From positions 20,429 through 84,428 of the forward strand of contig NZ_JAPVQY010000036.1 in the NCBI RefSeq assembly GCF_027257875.1: a stretch of 64,000 nt of DNA, in the 5' to 3' direction. A model generated the notes under the pieces. The model ran no database searches. It saw only the letters and a list, made by a program, of their open reading frames with translations, and had not been told where the DNA came from. This DNA comes from Burkholderia sp. IMCC1007 (GTDB taxonomy: Bacteria; Pseudomonadota; Gammaproteobacteria; Burkholderiales; Burkholderiaceae). Positions within the stretch are counted from its first letter, which is position 1. Each line of letters starts with the position of its first letter. The translations under genes were made by a program, and so were the position numbers. Below are positions 54,362 to 62,886 of the stretch, in pieces.

Positions 54362-55255
54362 TCAATACCGCATCACCAGAAACAGCCCCGCAGCCGCAAG
54401 CGCCATCCCCGGCCACGCGAGCGCACCGATCGTCTCGCCGAGCACGACGAGCGCGATCAACGCGGTGGCCGGCGGTATCAGGAAAAACAGCGCCGACACA
54501 CGCGACGCCTCGCCGTAGCGCACCATCGCGAGCAGCAGCGAGATCGCAATCAACGAATTGCAGATGACCAGATACGCGAGCGACGCGGCGAGGCCCGCCG
54601 TCCAGTTCACGTGCATCGGTTCGAGTGCGAACGCGAGTGGCGCGGTCACGGCGAGGCCGACGGTGTACTGCACGAGGTTCGCTGTGACCGGATGAACATC
54701 GGTGCCGAAGCGCTTTTCCCACAGCGTGCCGCCGGTGATCGATGCGAGCGCAAGCAATGCGAACGCCAGCGCCCACGACAACGACACCGCAACCGACGAG
54801 CGCGCGAGGATGACGATCACGGCGCCGGCCGCGCCGAGTGCGAGCCCGACCCAGCGCAGCACGCCAACTCGCTCGCCGGCTATCATCGGCGCGAGCAACC
54901 CGACGAGAATCGGCTGCTGCGACGTGACGAGCGCGACGGCCCCGGCCGACATGCCAAGCTTGAGACTCAGATACGTGAACGAGAAATAGCCGGCCTGCAG
55001 CAGCAAGCCGACGACGACGAGATTGCGCCATTCGCCGCGCGTGCGCGGCAACGCGGGACGCAGCCACAGGAACGGCCCGACGAGCAGCGCGACGACGCAC
55101 GCATAGCGCAGCGCGAGGTAGGTGAGCGGATCGGCGTCGCGCAAGCCCAGCTTCAGGAACACGAAGCCGCTCGCCCACAGCAGCAGGAACAGCGCGGGGG
55201 CGACGCGCAGCCAGCAGGGTTGTCGCGTAGCCATCGGAGGATCGGTCGTGGTCAT
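54362..55255 (-). CDS. EamA/DMT-family transporter
   Basis: A 297-residue drug/metabolite exporter with ten predicted helices in two EamA repeats. Marks are APALFLLLWASGFVFLKLGLRDADPLTYLALRYACVVALL in the first and LALASITGGTLWEKRFGTDVHPVTANLVQYTVGLAVTAPLAF in the second, ending IALVVLGETIGALAWPGMALAAAGLFLVMRY. The substrate is unknown. The ATG at 55255 has a weak AAGG site; a second ATG lies at 55234. It stands alone at the right edge of the accessory region. Confidence 0.9.
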   Translation of the reverse strand: MTTTDPPMATRQPCWLRVAPALFLLLWASGFVFLKLGLRDADPLTYLALRYACVVALLVGPFLWLRPALPRTRGEWRNLVVVGLLLQAGYFSFTYLSLKLGMSAGAVALVTSQQPILVGLLAPMIAGERVGVLRWVGLALGAAGAVIVILARSSVAVSLSWALAFALLALASITGGTLWEKRFGTDVHPVTANLVQYTVGLAVTAPLAFALEPMHVNWTAGLAASLAYLVICNSLIAISLLLAMVRYGEASRVSALFFLIPPATALIALVVLGETIGALAWPGMALAAAGLFLVMRY

Positions 55256-55325
55256 ATGCGCGCGCCTTGCATGGCCGGACGATCGTCGGTGCCGCTCGCG
55301 GCGCGGCTGCGTGCGAACGGGCGCA

Positions 55326-55409
55326 TCAGCGACGCATCAGGCGAGATACGACATTCGTCGCGGTCATGACAATGCCGGTGACGATCACGATCCGCAGTGT
55401 CCTGCTCAT
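55326..55409 (-). CDS. possible 27-aa hydrophobic peptide
   Basis: A very short frame, MSRTLRIVIVTGIVMTATNV plus VSRLMRR, with one potential membrane helix and a GGGGG stretch about 10 bp upstream of the ATG. It resembles small membrane peptides but has no recognised relatives. It may be chance. Confidence 0.25.
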   Translation of the reverse strand: MSRTLRIVIVTGIVMTATNVVSRLMRR

Positions 55410-55476
55410 CACGGCGTGCCCCCGATCAGGTATTGTGCGGTGATCATACGCCGCGTCGATCGATCCTATGTCGTCG

Positions 55477-56430
55477 CTACGGAGCGTGCACGATGCGCCG
55501 CGGCACGCGTTCGTCATCCGCGTCGTCCGATGCCAGCATCTGCGGAATCTCGTCGACCAGCGCATCGACGACGACCCGCACCTTCGACGGCACATGACGC
55601 GACGCCGGCCGCACGACGAACACCTCGGCGCCCGACACGCTGTTGCTGTCCATCACGAGCGCGAGGCGGCCGTCGCGCACGTACGGTGCCATCAGCCAGC
55701 ACGGCAGCCACGCAAGGCCCGCGCCTGCCGCAGCCGCGTCGGCGATCGCGTGCAGGTCGTCGAACCGCAGGCTGCCGGCCGCGCGATGGTCGTGCACCGC
55801 GCCGTCCGCGCCGATGACCCGCCACGGCGTCGGCTGTCCGCCGCGCGAATACGCGATGCCGACGTGCGACGCGAGTTCGTTGAGCCCCGACGGCCGGCCG
55901 TGACGCGCGAGATAGGCGGGCGATGCGCAGATGCCCATGCGCTGCACGCCCAGCCTCCGGCCGACCAGCGCGCTCGTATCGGCCAGCTCGCCGATGCGGA
56001 CCGCCAGGTCGAAACCGTCGTTGACGAGGTCGGCCACGCGATCGCTGAACGACACGTCGATTTCAAGCTGCGGATAACGCTCGACGAGGCGCCGCACGAC
56101 GGGCGCCACGCACTGCCGCCCGAACAGCACGGGCACGCTGATCCGCACGCGCCCGGCCGGCTCGCGGCGGCCCGCGTCGAGCGCGGCCTCCGTCTCGCCG
56201 AGTTCGGCGAGCAGCCGCCGGCATTGCTCGTAATAGACGAGCCCTTCGTCGGTCAGGCCGAGCTGGCGCGTCGTGCGCTGCAGGAGCCGCGCGCCGAGAC
56301 GGAGTTCAAGCCGCGCGACGATCTTCGCGACGGCCGAGCGCGTCATGCCGAGGCGCAGCGCCGCTGCCGCGAAGCTGCCCGACTCCACCACGTCGACAAA
56401 TTCGGCGACGCCTCTCAGCCGTTCGTCCAT
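55477..56430 (-). CDS. LysR-family transcriptional regulator
   Basis: A 317-residue LysR regulator. It starts MDERLRGVAEFVDVVESGSFAAAALRLGMTRSAVAKIVARLELRLGARLLQRTTRQLGLTDEG, the usual helix-turn-helix of the CrgA/AaeR-like group. The effector domain has RVRISVPVLFGRQCVAPVVRRLVERYPQLEIDVSFSDRVADLVNDGFDLAVRIG. The start at 56430 matches the family; the frame extends upstream without need. It is divergent from the MDR dehydrogenase gene, with two palindromes between them. Confidence 0.93.
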   Translation of the reverse strand: MDERLRGVAEFVDVVESGSFAAAALRLGMTRSAVAKIVARLELRLGARLLQRTTRQLGLTDEGLVYYEQCRRLLAELGETEAALDAGRREPAGRVRISVPVLFGRQCVAPVVRRLVERYPQLEIDVSFSDRVADLVNDGFDLAVRIGELADTSALVGRRLGVQRMGICASPAYLARHGRPSGLNELASHVGIAYSRGGQPTPWRVIGADGAVHDHRAAGSLRFDDLHAIADAAAAGAGLAWLPCWLMAPYVRDGRLALVMDSNSVSGAEVFVVRPASRHVPSKVRVVVDALVDEIPQMLASDDADDERVPRRIVHAP

Positions 56431-56482
56431 GCCGTTGCGCTCCGGTGCGATGACAAGGGTTGTATCCACGCCAGCGACAATC

Positions 56483-56541
56483 ATTGGCCGAATTCTCGCC
56501 AATGCGTCCGCCAGCGCAACACTATGATAGTCCGGACTATC
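56483..56541. promoter_or_regulatory. paired palindromic operators between LysR and MDR dehydrogenase genes
   Basis: Two inverted repeats lie in the 128-bp divergent gap. ATTGGC-9-GCCAAT spans 56483-56503, and the perfect 16-bp palindrome GATAGTCCGGACTATC spans 56526-56541, ending 17 bp before the dehydrogenase start. LysR activators typically bind a distal recognition site and a proximal activation site. The two palindromes, 43 bp centre to centre, fit this, although the proximal one overlaps the likely transcription start and could mean repression. Confidence 0.65.
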
Positions 56542-56558
56542 TCGAAAAAGGAGTCGAC

Positions 56559-57578
56559 ATGCATGCATGGCAAATCAAACCGGGCGACGGCATCGACGGG
56601 CTCCGGCGCATCGACGCGACGCTGCGCCCGGTCGGGCCGACCGACGTCGTCGTCAAGATCCATTCGGCCGCGCTGAACTATCGCGACCTGATGTTCGCGC
56701 GCGGCGACTATCTCGGCATCGGCACCGACGCGCTGATCCCGGTCGCCGACGGCGCCGGCGAAGTCGTCGAGACCGGCCGCGACGTCACGCGCTTCAAGCC
56801 GGGCGACCGCGTGATCAACACCTACTTCCCGCGCTGGATCGACGGGCCGCCGACGGCGCACAAAGTGTCGGGTTCGCCAGGGGCGCAATTCGACGGCGTG
56901 CTGGCCGAACGCTTCATCTCCGACGAAAGTGCGCTGGTCGCGATTCCCGCGCATCTCGATTACGACGAAGCGGCGACGCTGTCGTGCGCGGGGATCACCG
57001 CATGGAACGCGCTGTTCGTCGATGGTGGACTGAGGCCGAGCGCGACCGTCGTGCTGCTCGGCACGGGCGGCGTGTCGATCATTGCGCTGCAGCTCGCGCA
57101 GGCGGCCGGGTTGCGCACGATCGTCACGTCGTCGAGCGACGCGAAGCTCGAACGCGCCCGCGCACTCGGTGCGGACGCAACGATCAACTATCTCGCGACG
57201 CCCGAATGGCAACATGAAGTATTGCGGCTCACCGGTGGTGCAGGCGCGGATCTCGTCGTCGAAGTCGGCGGACGCGATACGCTGCCGCGCTCGATCGCCG
57301 CGACGAAACTCGGCGGCATCGTGTCGATCATCGGCGGCCTCAGTAGCTTCGGCGGGCCGGCACTCGATCTGCTGTCGCTGATCGGCGGCGTCCGGCAACT
57401 GCACGGCTTCATGGTCGGCAGCCGCGCGATGCTCGACGACGTCGTGCGACTCGTCGACGCGAAACGAATCAAGCCGGTGGTCGATCGCGTGTTCGGCTTC
57501 GACGAAGCGCCGCAAGCGTATGCGCGCCTGCAAGCGGGGCAGCACTTCGGCAAGGTGGTGATTCGCGTCGCGTCGTAA
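56559..57578 (+). CDS. MDR-superfamily NAD(P)-dependent alcohol dehydrogenase / quinone oxidoreductase
   Basis: A 339-residue medium-chain reductase. The catalytic-domain start VVVKIHSAALNYRDLMFARGDYLG and PVADGAGEVVETGRDVTRFKPGDRVI lacks the catalytic-zinc cysteine, so quinone-oxidoreductase or enoyl-reductase-like chemistry is likely. The Rossmann site is VVLLGTGGVSIIALQLAQAAGLRTIVTSSSDAKLERARALGADATINY. AAGGAG before the ATG at 56559 fixes the start. The divergent LysR gene and palindromes suggest inducible expression. Confidence 0.9.
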   Translation: MHAWQIKPGDGIDGLRRIDATLRPVGPTDVVVKIHSAALNYRDLMFARGDYLGIGTDALIPVADGAGEVVETGRDVTRFKPGDRVINTYFPRWIDGPPTAHKVSGSPGAQFDGVLAERFISDESALVAIPAHLDYDEAATLSCAGITAWNALFVDGGLRPSATVVLLGTGGVSIIALQLAQAAGLRTIVTSSSDAKLERARALGADATINYLATPEWQHEVLRLTGGAGADLVVEVGGRDTLPRSIAATKLGGIVSIIGGLSSFGGPALDLLSLIGGVRQLHGFMVGSRAMLDDVVRLVDAKRIKPVVDRVFGFDEAPQAYARLQAGQHFGKVVIRVAS

Positions 57579-57597
57579 CGCCGGAAGGGACGGCCCG

Positions 57598-57631
57598 CCG
57601 CGGCTCGGCGCCCCACACGCCGGTGCCGCGG
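57598..57631. terminator. bidirectional hairpin between the dehydrogenase and TonB receptor genes
   Basis: Nested inverted repeats form a long stem: CCGCGGC at 57598-57604 with GCCGCGG at 57625-57631, and inside it CGGCG at 57606-57610 with CGCCG at 57618-57622. The loop is 7 nt. It lies between convergent genes. Confidence 0.7.
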
Positions 57632-57650
57632 CAGGCGTCTCCCGTCAGAG

Positions 57651-59960
57651 TCAGATCTTCGCGGTCAGCGTGATCCCGACCGTGCGCGGATCGCCGTACA
57701 GCGTCGGATACGCGCCATACGACGGCAACAGCTCGAGCTTCTTGTAGACCTTGTTCGTCAGGTTCGTCACGTAGCCGGTCACGATGTATTTCTGATTCGG
57801 CGTCGTGTACGACACATGCGCGTTCAGCACCGTATAGCCACCCTGCCACAGCTGCGGCGTCGTCTGCCGCGTCGCGCTGAAGTACTCGCGACTGCGATAG
57901 TTCACGTCGCCGCCCGCCGTCAGCGTGCCGAACTGCACCGGCAGGCGATAGTCGAAGCCCGCGTTCAGCGTCGTATGCGGCGAACGCGCGAACGAGTTGC
58001 CCACCGCCGTCGGCACGTTGCGGAACTCCGTGTAGCGCGTGTTCAGCAACCCGAGGTTCGCGAACAGGTAGAGGCTGTTGACCGGCTGCGCCTTCAGCTC
58101 CAGCTCGAAGCCATCGGCACGCCCCTGCCCCGCATTCGACAGCGTCGACACCGGCGGGCCGCCGAACGGGTTCGGCGCCAGCGCGAACACCTGGATGTCG
58201 CGATAGTCGTAGTGGAACACGCTCGCGTTGACGATCAGCCGCTTGTCGAACCATTCGCTCTTGATGCCGACTTCGTAATCGGTCAGGTACTCCGGCGAAA
58301 CGGTCGACACCGTGCTCTGCGTATACGCGTTGCCGTTGTAGCCGCCCGAGCGGAAGCCGCGCGCATAGCGGAAATACGCGCGCACGTTGTTGCTGAGCGC
58401 ATATTCGGGCGTGAGGTCCCAGGTCGGCGCGCGCCAGGTGTTCGTCTGGTTCTGCCGCGCGCTGACCGCGAGCGGCGACGACACCGACGACGGCGACCAC
58501 CAGCTGTTCGGATCGCTGAACGTCACGTTGCCGGTATCCTGCAGCCCGGTCAGGTTGATGGTCTTGCGCTCGATCGTGTAACGCAGCCCGCCCGTCACGT
58601 TGAAGCGGTCGGTGAACCGGTACTTGACGCTGCCGAAGATCGCCGCGCTCTGCGTGTGCTGCGTGAGATCCGTCAGATGGTAGTACGCGGGCGACGGCGA
58701 GCCCGGCAGTCCGCCGCCCGCGCCCTGCTCGGCCAGTTGCTCGGCAAACAGGTGCGTGCCGACGATCCAGCTCAACCGGTCGGTCTGCGGGGATTCGAGC
58801 CGGAATTCCTGCGAAAACTGGCGGCTCGACAGGCGGTCGTGCGAGCGCGCCGCATCGAACGGCGAGTAGTCCTCGTCGTCCTGATACCAGCGGTGCAGCC
58901 CTTCGAACGCGGTGATCGACGTCAGCGATACCGCCGGGTTGATGCGCCAGTGCGCGGTCAGCGACGTGCCCCACGTCGAGATGTGATCGCTCGACGGCGC
59001 GTTGAGCGACACCGTATACGGATCGCTCGACCCGACGAAGCCGAACTGGTTCGTGCCGCCGCGCCCCGCGCCTTCCGCGTGCCATGCGTTGCCGCCGCCC
59101 GTGTAGTTGCGGCCGTGGATGTTGAACAGGAAATCGGTGTCCGACGTCGGCACGGCGAGCACCTGGAAGCGCACCGCGTTGTCGTGGAAGCCGCCGAAGC
59201 GCCCTTGCTGCACCGTGTTCGTGTAGAAGCTGTCGGCGTTCTCGTGATACACCGACACGCGCGCGGCCAGCACGTCGTTCTTGCCGATCGGCCCGCCGAT
59301 CGCCGCTTCCGCGAGCCGGCTGTTGTACTGGCCGAAGCCGAGCTTGCCGTAGCCGCTGACGTCGAACGTCGGCTTCTGCGACGTGATGCTGAGCGCGCCG
59401 CCGACCGTATTCTTGCCCCACAGCGTGCCCTGCGGCCCGCGCAACACCTCGATGCGATCGAGGTCGAACAGCGGAAAGCCCTGCCCGAACACGCTGTTGA
59501 TGTACACGTCGTCGAAGTACACGCCGATCGGGCTCAGCGACAGGTCCGACGGATCGTTGCTGCCGACGCCACGCAGGAACCAGCGCGGCCGCTCGCGGCC
59601 CTCGGTCGATTGCCCGGTGAAGTTCGGCACGTATTTCGTCACGTCGTTGATCACGCGCAGTTCGTTGTTCTTGATCGCGTCGCCGCTCAGCGCGCTGACC
59701 GCGACCGGTACGTCCTGGATACGCTCCTTGCGCCGGCGTGCCGTCACGGTCACCGTGCCGAGACTCGTTTCGCGTACGGCCGTGCCGCTGTTCGCACGTG
59801 CCGGCTTCGACGCGGCCGCGCCGTCCGGTGCCTGTTGCGCCGGCTTCGCGTCCGGCGCCTCCGCCGTCGCCGCGCCATCCTCTGCCCACGCGGGCAACGA
59901 TACGGCGCCGCCCGTCAGCAGTCCCCCCAGCGCGGTGACGATTAGTTTTTTCCTGAACAT
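57651..59960 (-). CDS. TonB-dependent outer-membrane receptor
   Basis: A 769-residue receptor. Residues 1-26 are a signal peptide (ending LPAWA-ED). A Pro-Ala stretch and a TonB box-like TVTVTARRRKERIQDVPVAVSALSG follow, and the plug has VEVLRGPQGTLWGKNTVGGALSITSQKP. The 22-strand barrel ends TLYGDPRTVGITLTAKI. The plug pattern (RIQDVPVAV, GPQGTLWGKNT) is typical of receptors for non-siderophore substrates in sphingomonads and Burkholderia. Upstream on the same strand are tonB, exbB, exbD, a DszB-like gene and an MFS gene, so it probably imports the substrate of that unit. Confidence 0.92.
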   Translation of the reverse strand: MFRKKLIVTALGGLLTGGAVSLPAWAEDGAATAEAPDAKPAQQAPDGAAASKPARANSGTAVRETSLGTVTVTARRRKERIQDVPVAVSALSGDAIKNNELRVINDVTKYVPNFTGQSTEGRERPRWFLRGVGSNDPSDLSLSPIGVYFDDVYINSVFGQGFPLFDLDRIEVLRGPQGTLWGKNTVGGALSITSQKPTFDVSGYGKLGFGQYNSRLAEAAIGGPIGKNDVLAARVSVYHENADSFYTNTVQQGRFGGFHDNAVRFQVLAVPTSDTDFLFNIHGRNYTGGGNAWHAEGAGRGGTNQFGFVGSSDPYTVSLNAPSSDHISTWGTSLTAHWRINPAVSLTSITAFEGLHRWYQDDEDYSPFDAARSHDRLSSRQFSQEFRLESPQTDRLSWIVGTHLFAEQLAEQGAGGGLPGSPSPAYYHLTDLTQHTQSAAIFGSVKYRFTDRFNVTGGLRYTIERKTINLTGLQDTGNVTFSDPNSWWSPSSVSSPLAVSARQNQTNTWRAPTWDLTPEYALSNNVRAYFRYARGFRSGGYNGNAYTQSTVSTVSPEYLTDYEVGIKSEWFDKRLIVNASVFHYDYRDIQVFALAPNPFGGPPVSTLSNAGQGRADGFELELKAQPVNSLYLFANLGLLNTRYTEFRNVPTAVGNSFARSPHTTLNAGFDYRLPVQFGTLTAGGDVNYRSREYFSATRQTTPQLWQGGYTVLNAHVSYTTPNQKYIVTGYVTNLTNKVYKKLELLPSYGAYPTLYGDPRTVGITLTAKI

Positions 59961-60157
59961 CGATGAGTCATCCTGTTTGATCGGTTGAACGCACGTGCGT
60001 GCGCGACGCACGGGTGCTCTCATGCAATTCGGATGCCAGCATCGACATGCCCGTCGCACGGGGCCTGCGGCGCGCATGCCGCAGCGGTGTTGCTGCCTGC
60101 GCATCTGTGAACGCAGGAAAACTGCTGGCCACGCAACACTGCCCGATTCGGAAATCG

Positions 60158-61375
60158 TCAGGACAGCTTCGCAGGCAGCGGCTGCGTCGCATCGCGACGG
60201 CCGTGCACGAACCGCAGCGCAAACGCAACCAGCACGACGACCGGCAACCAGCACAGAACCACGGCCCGCAACCCCACGAGCGGCACGAGCGCACTGCCGA
60301 CCAGCGGACCACAGAACGCGCCGGTCATCGACGCGAGGTTGTAGAGGCTCGATACCTGGCTCTTGTCGGCCGGATGACGGCCGAGATGCTGCATGTTGAC
60401 GAGATGCAGCAGCGACGACCCCGCGCACAGCGCGGCGAGCCCCGCGCCGACGATCCATGCATCGCGCGCGAGACCGAGCGCGAGCAGCCCGGCCATGCCG
60501 CCCGCGAGGCTGAGTGCATGACAGCGGCGCTCGGTCATGCGCTGCGTGACGTGCCCGAGCCCGAACAGCGCGATCACCGCGGCCGCGCCCTGCCACGTCA
60601 GCAGCGCGACGGCATGCGTCTGCGTGAGGCCGAGCGACTGGATCGCGAGCACCACCGTATAGGTGCCGACGAGTGCGCGCGTCGCGCTGTTCACCGCTTC
60701 CACGACGAGCTGCTCGCGTATGTCGCGGCTCCACGCAAGCGCGAGCAACGCGCGCAGGCCGCCGGTTTGAAATGACGCACCACGGGGCGGCGGCACCGCA
60801 TCGCCGAGCAACACGCGGCTGAACAACGCCATCCCCGCGAAGCTCGCCGACGCCGCGCAGAACGTCGCGACCGCACCATGCGTGCCGATCAGCCAACTCG
60901 CGAGCCACGGCCCCGCCATGCCCGTTCCGATCGACATCGCCGCGCGATACCAGCCCGCGCGGGCGAGGCCGATCTGCGCGAGACGCGCGAGAAACGCGCC
61001 GTTGATCGACACGATCCGGAACGGAATGCACAGCCCGATCAGCCCCTGCGTGAGCGCGATCAGCGGCCATGCGCCCGTGAACGGCACGACGAGATTGAGC
61101 AGCATCGGCCCCATGCTGGCGGCGAAGTACACGCGCCGCGCACCGTAGCGCGCGACGAGCAGCCCGGCCGGCAACGTCATCAGCGCAATGCCGAGCGGCT
61201 CCATCGCGGCGATGATGCCGAGCCGCGCGTCGTCGACGCCGAGCGCCAGCGCATACAGCGTCGTCGCGAGCTGCGCCATGCTGATCGTCGTGCCGCTCGC
61301 GAGCGCGAGCAGCATGAAGCCGCCGGTGAAGCGCTCGCGCCGCCATGCGTCGGCAACGCGTGCCGGCGTGCTCAC
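60158..61375 (-). CDS. MFS transporter
   Basis: A 405-residue, 12-helix major facilitator: RERFTGGFMLLALASGTTISMAQLATTLYALALGVDDARLGIIAAMEPLGIALMTLPAGLLVARYGARRVYFAASMG at the start and LASMTGAFCGPLVGSALVPLVGLRAVVLCWLPVVVLVAF at the end. The GTG at 61375 overlaps the DszB-like stop as GTGA, so the two are co-translated. It should move the imported compound, or its product, across the inner membrane. The substrate is not evident from the sequence. Confidence 0.85.
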   Translation of the reverse strand: MSTPARVADAWRRERFTGGFMLLALASGTTISMAQLATTLYALALGVDDARLGIIAAMEPLGIALMTLPAGLLVARYGARRVYFAASMGPMLLNLVVPFTGAWPLIALTQGLIGLCIPFRIVSINGAFLARLAQIGLARAGWYRAAMSIGTGMAGPWLASWLIGTHGAVATFCAASASFAGMALFSRVLLGDAVPPPRGASFQTGGLRALLALAWSRDIREQLVVEAVNSATRALVGTYTVVLAIQSLGLTQTHAVALLTWQGAAAVIALFGLGHVTQRMTERRCHALSLAGGMAGLLALGLARDAWIVGAGLAALCAGSSLLHLVNMQHLGRHPADKSQVSSLYNLASMTGAFCGPLVGSALVPLVGLRAVVLCWLPVVVLVAFALRFVHGRRDATQPLPAKLS

Positions 61376-62436
61376 CGCGACAGCGTCGCGATGCCGTCGA
61401 GCGCGCGCCGATCGACCCACGCGCGCACGTCGAAGTCGGCGGGCAGGAACCGCCAGTCGACCAGGAACCGCTTGAAATCGTCGAGCGCGGCGATCGACGC
61501 TTCGTCGAGATCCGTGCGCAGCCGCCGGTGAACGTCCACGCCGTACGCGAGCCGCAGCCAGTCGTGGCCCGAGCCCGTCTCGCGGCCGAGATAGCCGAGC
61601 ACTTCCTGCTCGTGCTCGCGCGCCCAGCCTTCGACATCGGTCACGCGTGCGAGAAAGCGGCTGACGATGTCGGGATGGCGGTCGAGCGTCGACGCATTGA
61701 CGGTCAGCGGCCGCGGCGAGCCGTTGTTGATGCGGATCTGCGGATCCGGATGGAAACCGATGTCGACCACCGGTTGCGCGCCGATCAGGTGCGCGGTTTC
61801 GAGCCCGAGCGAACCCTTCACGTAGATCGCATCGACGTCGCCGCGCACCAGCGCGGCCGCCTCGGCCGCATAGAGCCGCCGGCTCGACAGGCTCGCCGGA
61901 TGACTGAACGCCGCGTCGCGGGTTGCCGGTGTAGACACCGGCGCGCGCAGGTTCGACGCCGGTACGTCGACCCATTCGACGTCGCCGGGGCCGAGCCCGT
62001 CGAGCGACAGCGCACTGACGAAGCCGCGCAGCGCCGCCGCGCGGAAGATGTCGATCCGCTCGCCGTCGCGGCGCGGCAGGCCGATGCGGCGCCCACGCAG
62101 ATCCTTCGGCCGTGCGAGGCCCGCTTCCGGCAGCGCGACGATCGCCTGTGCCTCGTCGACCCAGGTCAGCGCGATCACGCGCGTGTCGGCGCCGGACGCG
62201 CGCGCCCACAGCGCCGGAATGCTACCGCCCTGCCGGAACGCGTTATCGAGCGAATGGTCGACATGCGCGCGATGCAGCGCGGCGTGCTGGCTTTCCTGCA
62301 GCGCGCGCACGGTGATGCCGTCGCCGGCGAATTCGTGATCCAGCCAGCCGAGATGGGCGGCGATGCCGAGCGGGGTCGGCACCGGACAGCGCGTGTACCA
62401 GATCGACTGGACGTTGTGTGAAGCCGTGGTGCTCAT
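61372..62436 (-). CDS. DszB-like protein (2'-hydroxybiphenyl-2-sulfinate desulfinase / SsuA-THI5 fold)
   Basis: A 354-residue protein with no signal peptide. It aligns with DszB desulfinase at the residues that matter: Cys17 in TRCPVPTPL (DszB Cys27 in NCPVPNAL), His58 and Arg68 in AFRQGGSIPALWAR (DszB His60 and Arg70). The His-to-Arg spacing of 10 is the same. LWARASGADTRVIALTWVDEAQAIV, ASNLRAPVS and the DVDAIYVKGSLGLETAHLIGAQPVVDIG blocks also match the family. Databases often call such proteins ABC substrate-binding proteins because of the shared fold, but no ABC genes are here. It lies between exbD and an MFS gene, overlapping the latter. C-S bond cleavage is a fair hypothesis. Confidence 0.75.
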   Translation of the reverse strand: MSTTASHNVQSIWYTRCPVPTPLGIAAHLGWLDHEFAGDGITVRALQESQHAALHRAHVDHSLDNAFRQGGSIPALWARASGADTRVIALTWVDEAQAIVALPEAGLARPKDLRGRRIGLPRRDGERIDIFRAAALRGFVSALSLDGLGPGDVEWVDVPASNLRAPVSTPATRDAAFSHPASLSSRRLYAAEAAALVRGDVDAIYVKGSLGLETAHLIGAQPVVDIGFHPDPQIRINNGSPRPLTVNASTLDRHPDIVSRFLARVTDVEGWAREHEQEVLGYLGRETGSGHDWLRLAYGVDVHRRLRTDLDEASIAALDDFKRFLVDWRFLPADFDVRAWVDRRALDGIATLSR

Positions 62437-62475
62437 GAATGCGTTCGCAAAAAAGGAGTCGTTGTGAAAGGCGCG

Positions 62476-62886
62476 TCAGCCGCGCGGCGCGGTGAGCACC
62501 GACAATCGCTTGATGCCCGCGTGCTCGATCGCGGCCATCAGCTTCGCGACGGTGCCGTACGGCACGTGCTCGTCGGCCTGCAGGTCGAGCGCGACGTCGG
62601 GCCGGCCGGCCTTCAGCGCGGCCAGCTCGGCCGGCACCGTGTCGAGCGCGACCGCGCGCTTGTCGAGATACACGACGCCGTTGCCGTCGACGCTCACGGT
62701 GACGTTCGGCTTGCGGTCGGCCGGCGCGGTGGCGACGGTGTTCGGGAGATTCACGTGCACCGCGTTGTTCAGCAGCGGCGCGGTGACGATGAATGCGACG
62801 AGCAGCACCAGCATCACGTCGACGAGCGGCGTGATGTTGATTTCGCTGAGCACGTCGTCGTTGTCGGAGGACGATGAGAAGGCCAT
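62476..62886 (-). CDS. exbD: biopolymer transport protein ExbD
   Basis: A 136-residue ExbD. A cytoplasmic N-terminus (SEINITPLVDVMLVLLVAFIV, with the proton-path aspartate) and one membrane helix are followed by a periplasmic domain ending AAIEHAGIKRLSVLT. It energises TonB together with ExbB. The ATG at 62886 shares one base with the exbB stop (TAATG). The gene order tonB-exbB-exbD is standard, and a TonB-dependent receptor lies downstream. Confidence 0.94.
   Translation of the reverse strand: MAFSSSSDNDDVLSEINITPLVDVMLVLLVAFIVTAPLLNNAVHVNLPNTVATAPADRKPNVTVSVDGNGVVYLDKRAVALDTVPAELAALKAGRPDVALDLQADEHVPYGTVAKLMAAIEHAGIKRLSVLTAPRG

Noticed and set aside
57816..59945. Open frame of 709 codons opposite the TonB receptor
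   Set aside because: Antisense shadow; the receptor frame has a signal peptide, plug and barrel motifs.
61372..62436. Annotation of the DszB-like gene as a taurine/nitrate ABC binding protein
   Set aside because: No signal peptide, no ABC permease or ATPase nearby, and the desulfinase triad is present.
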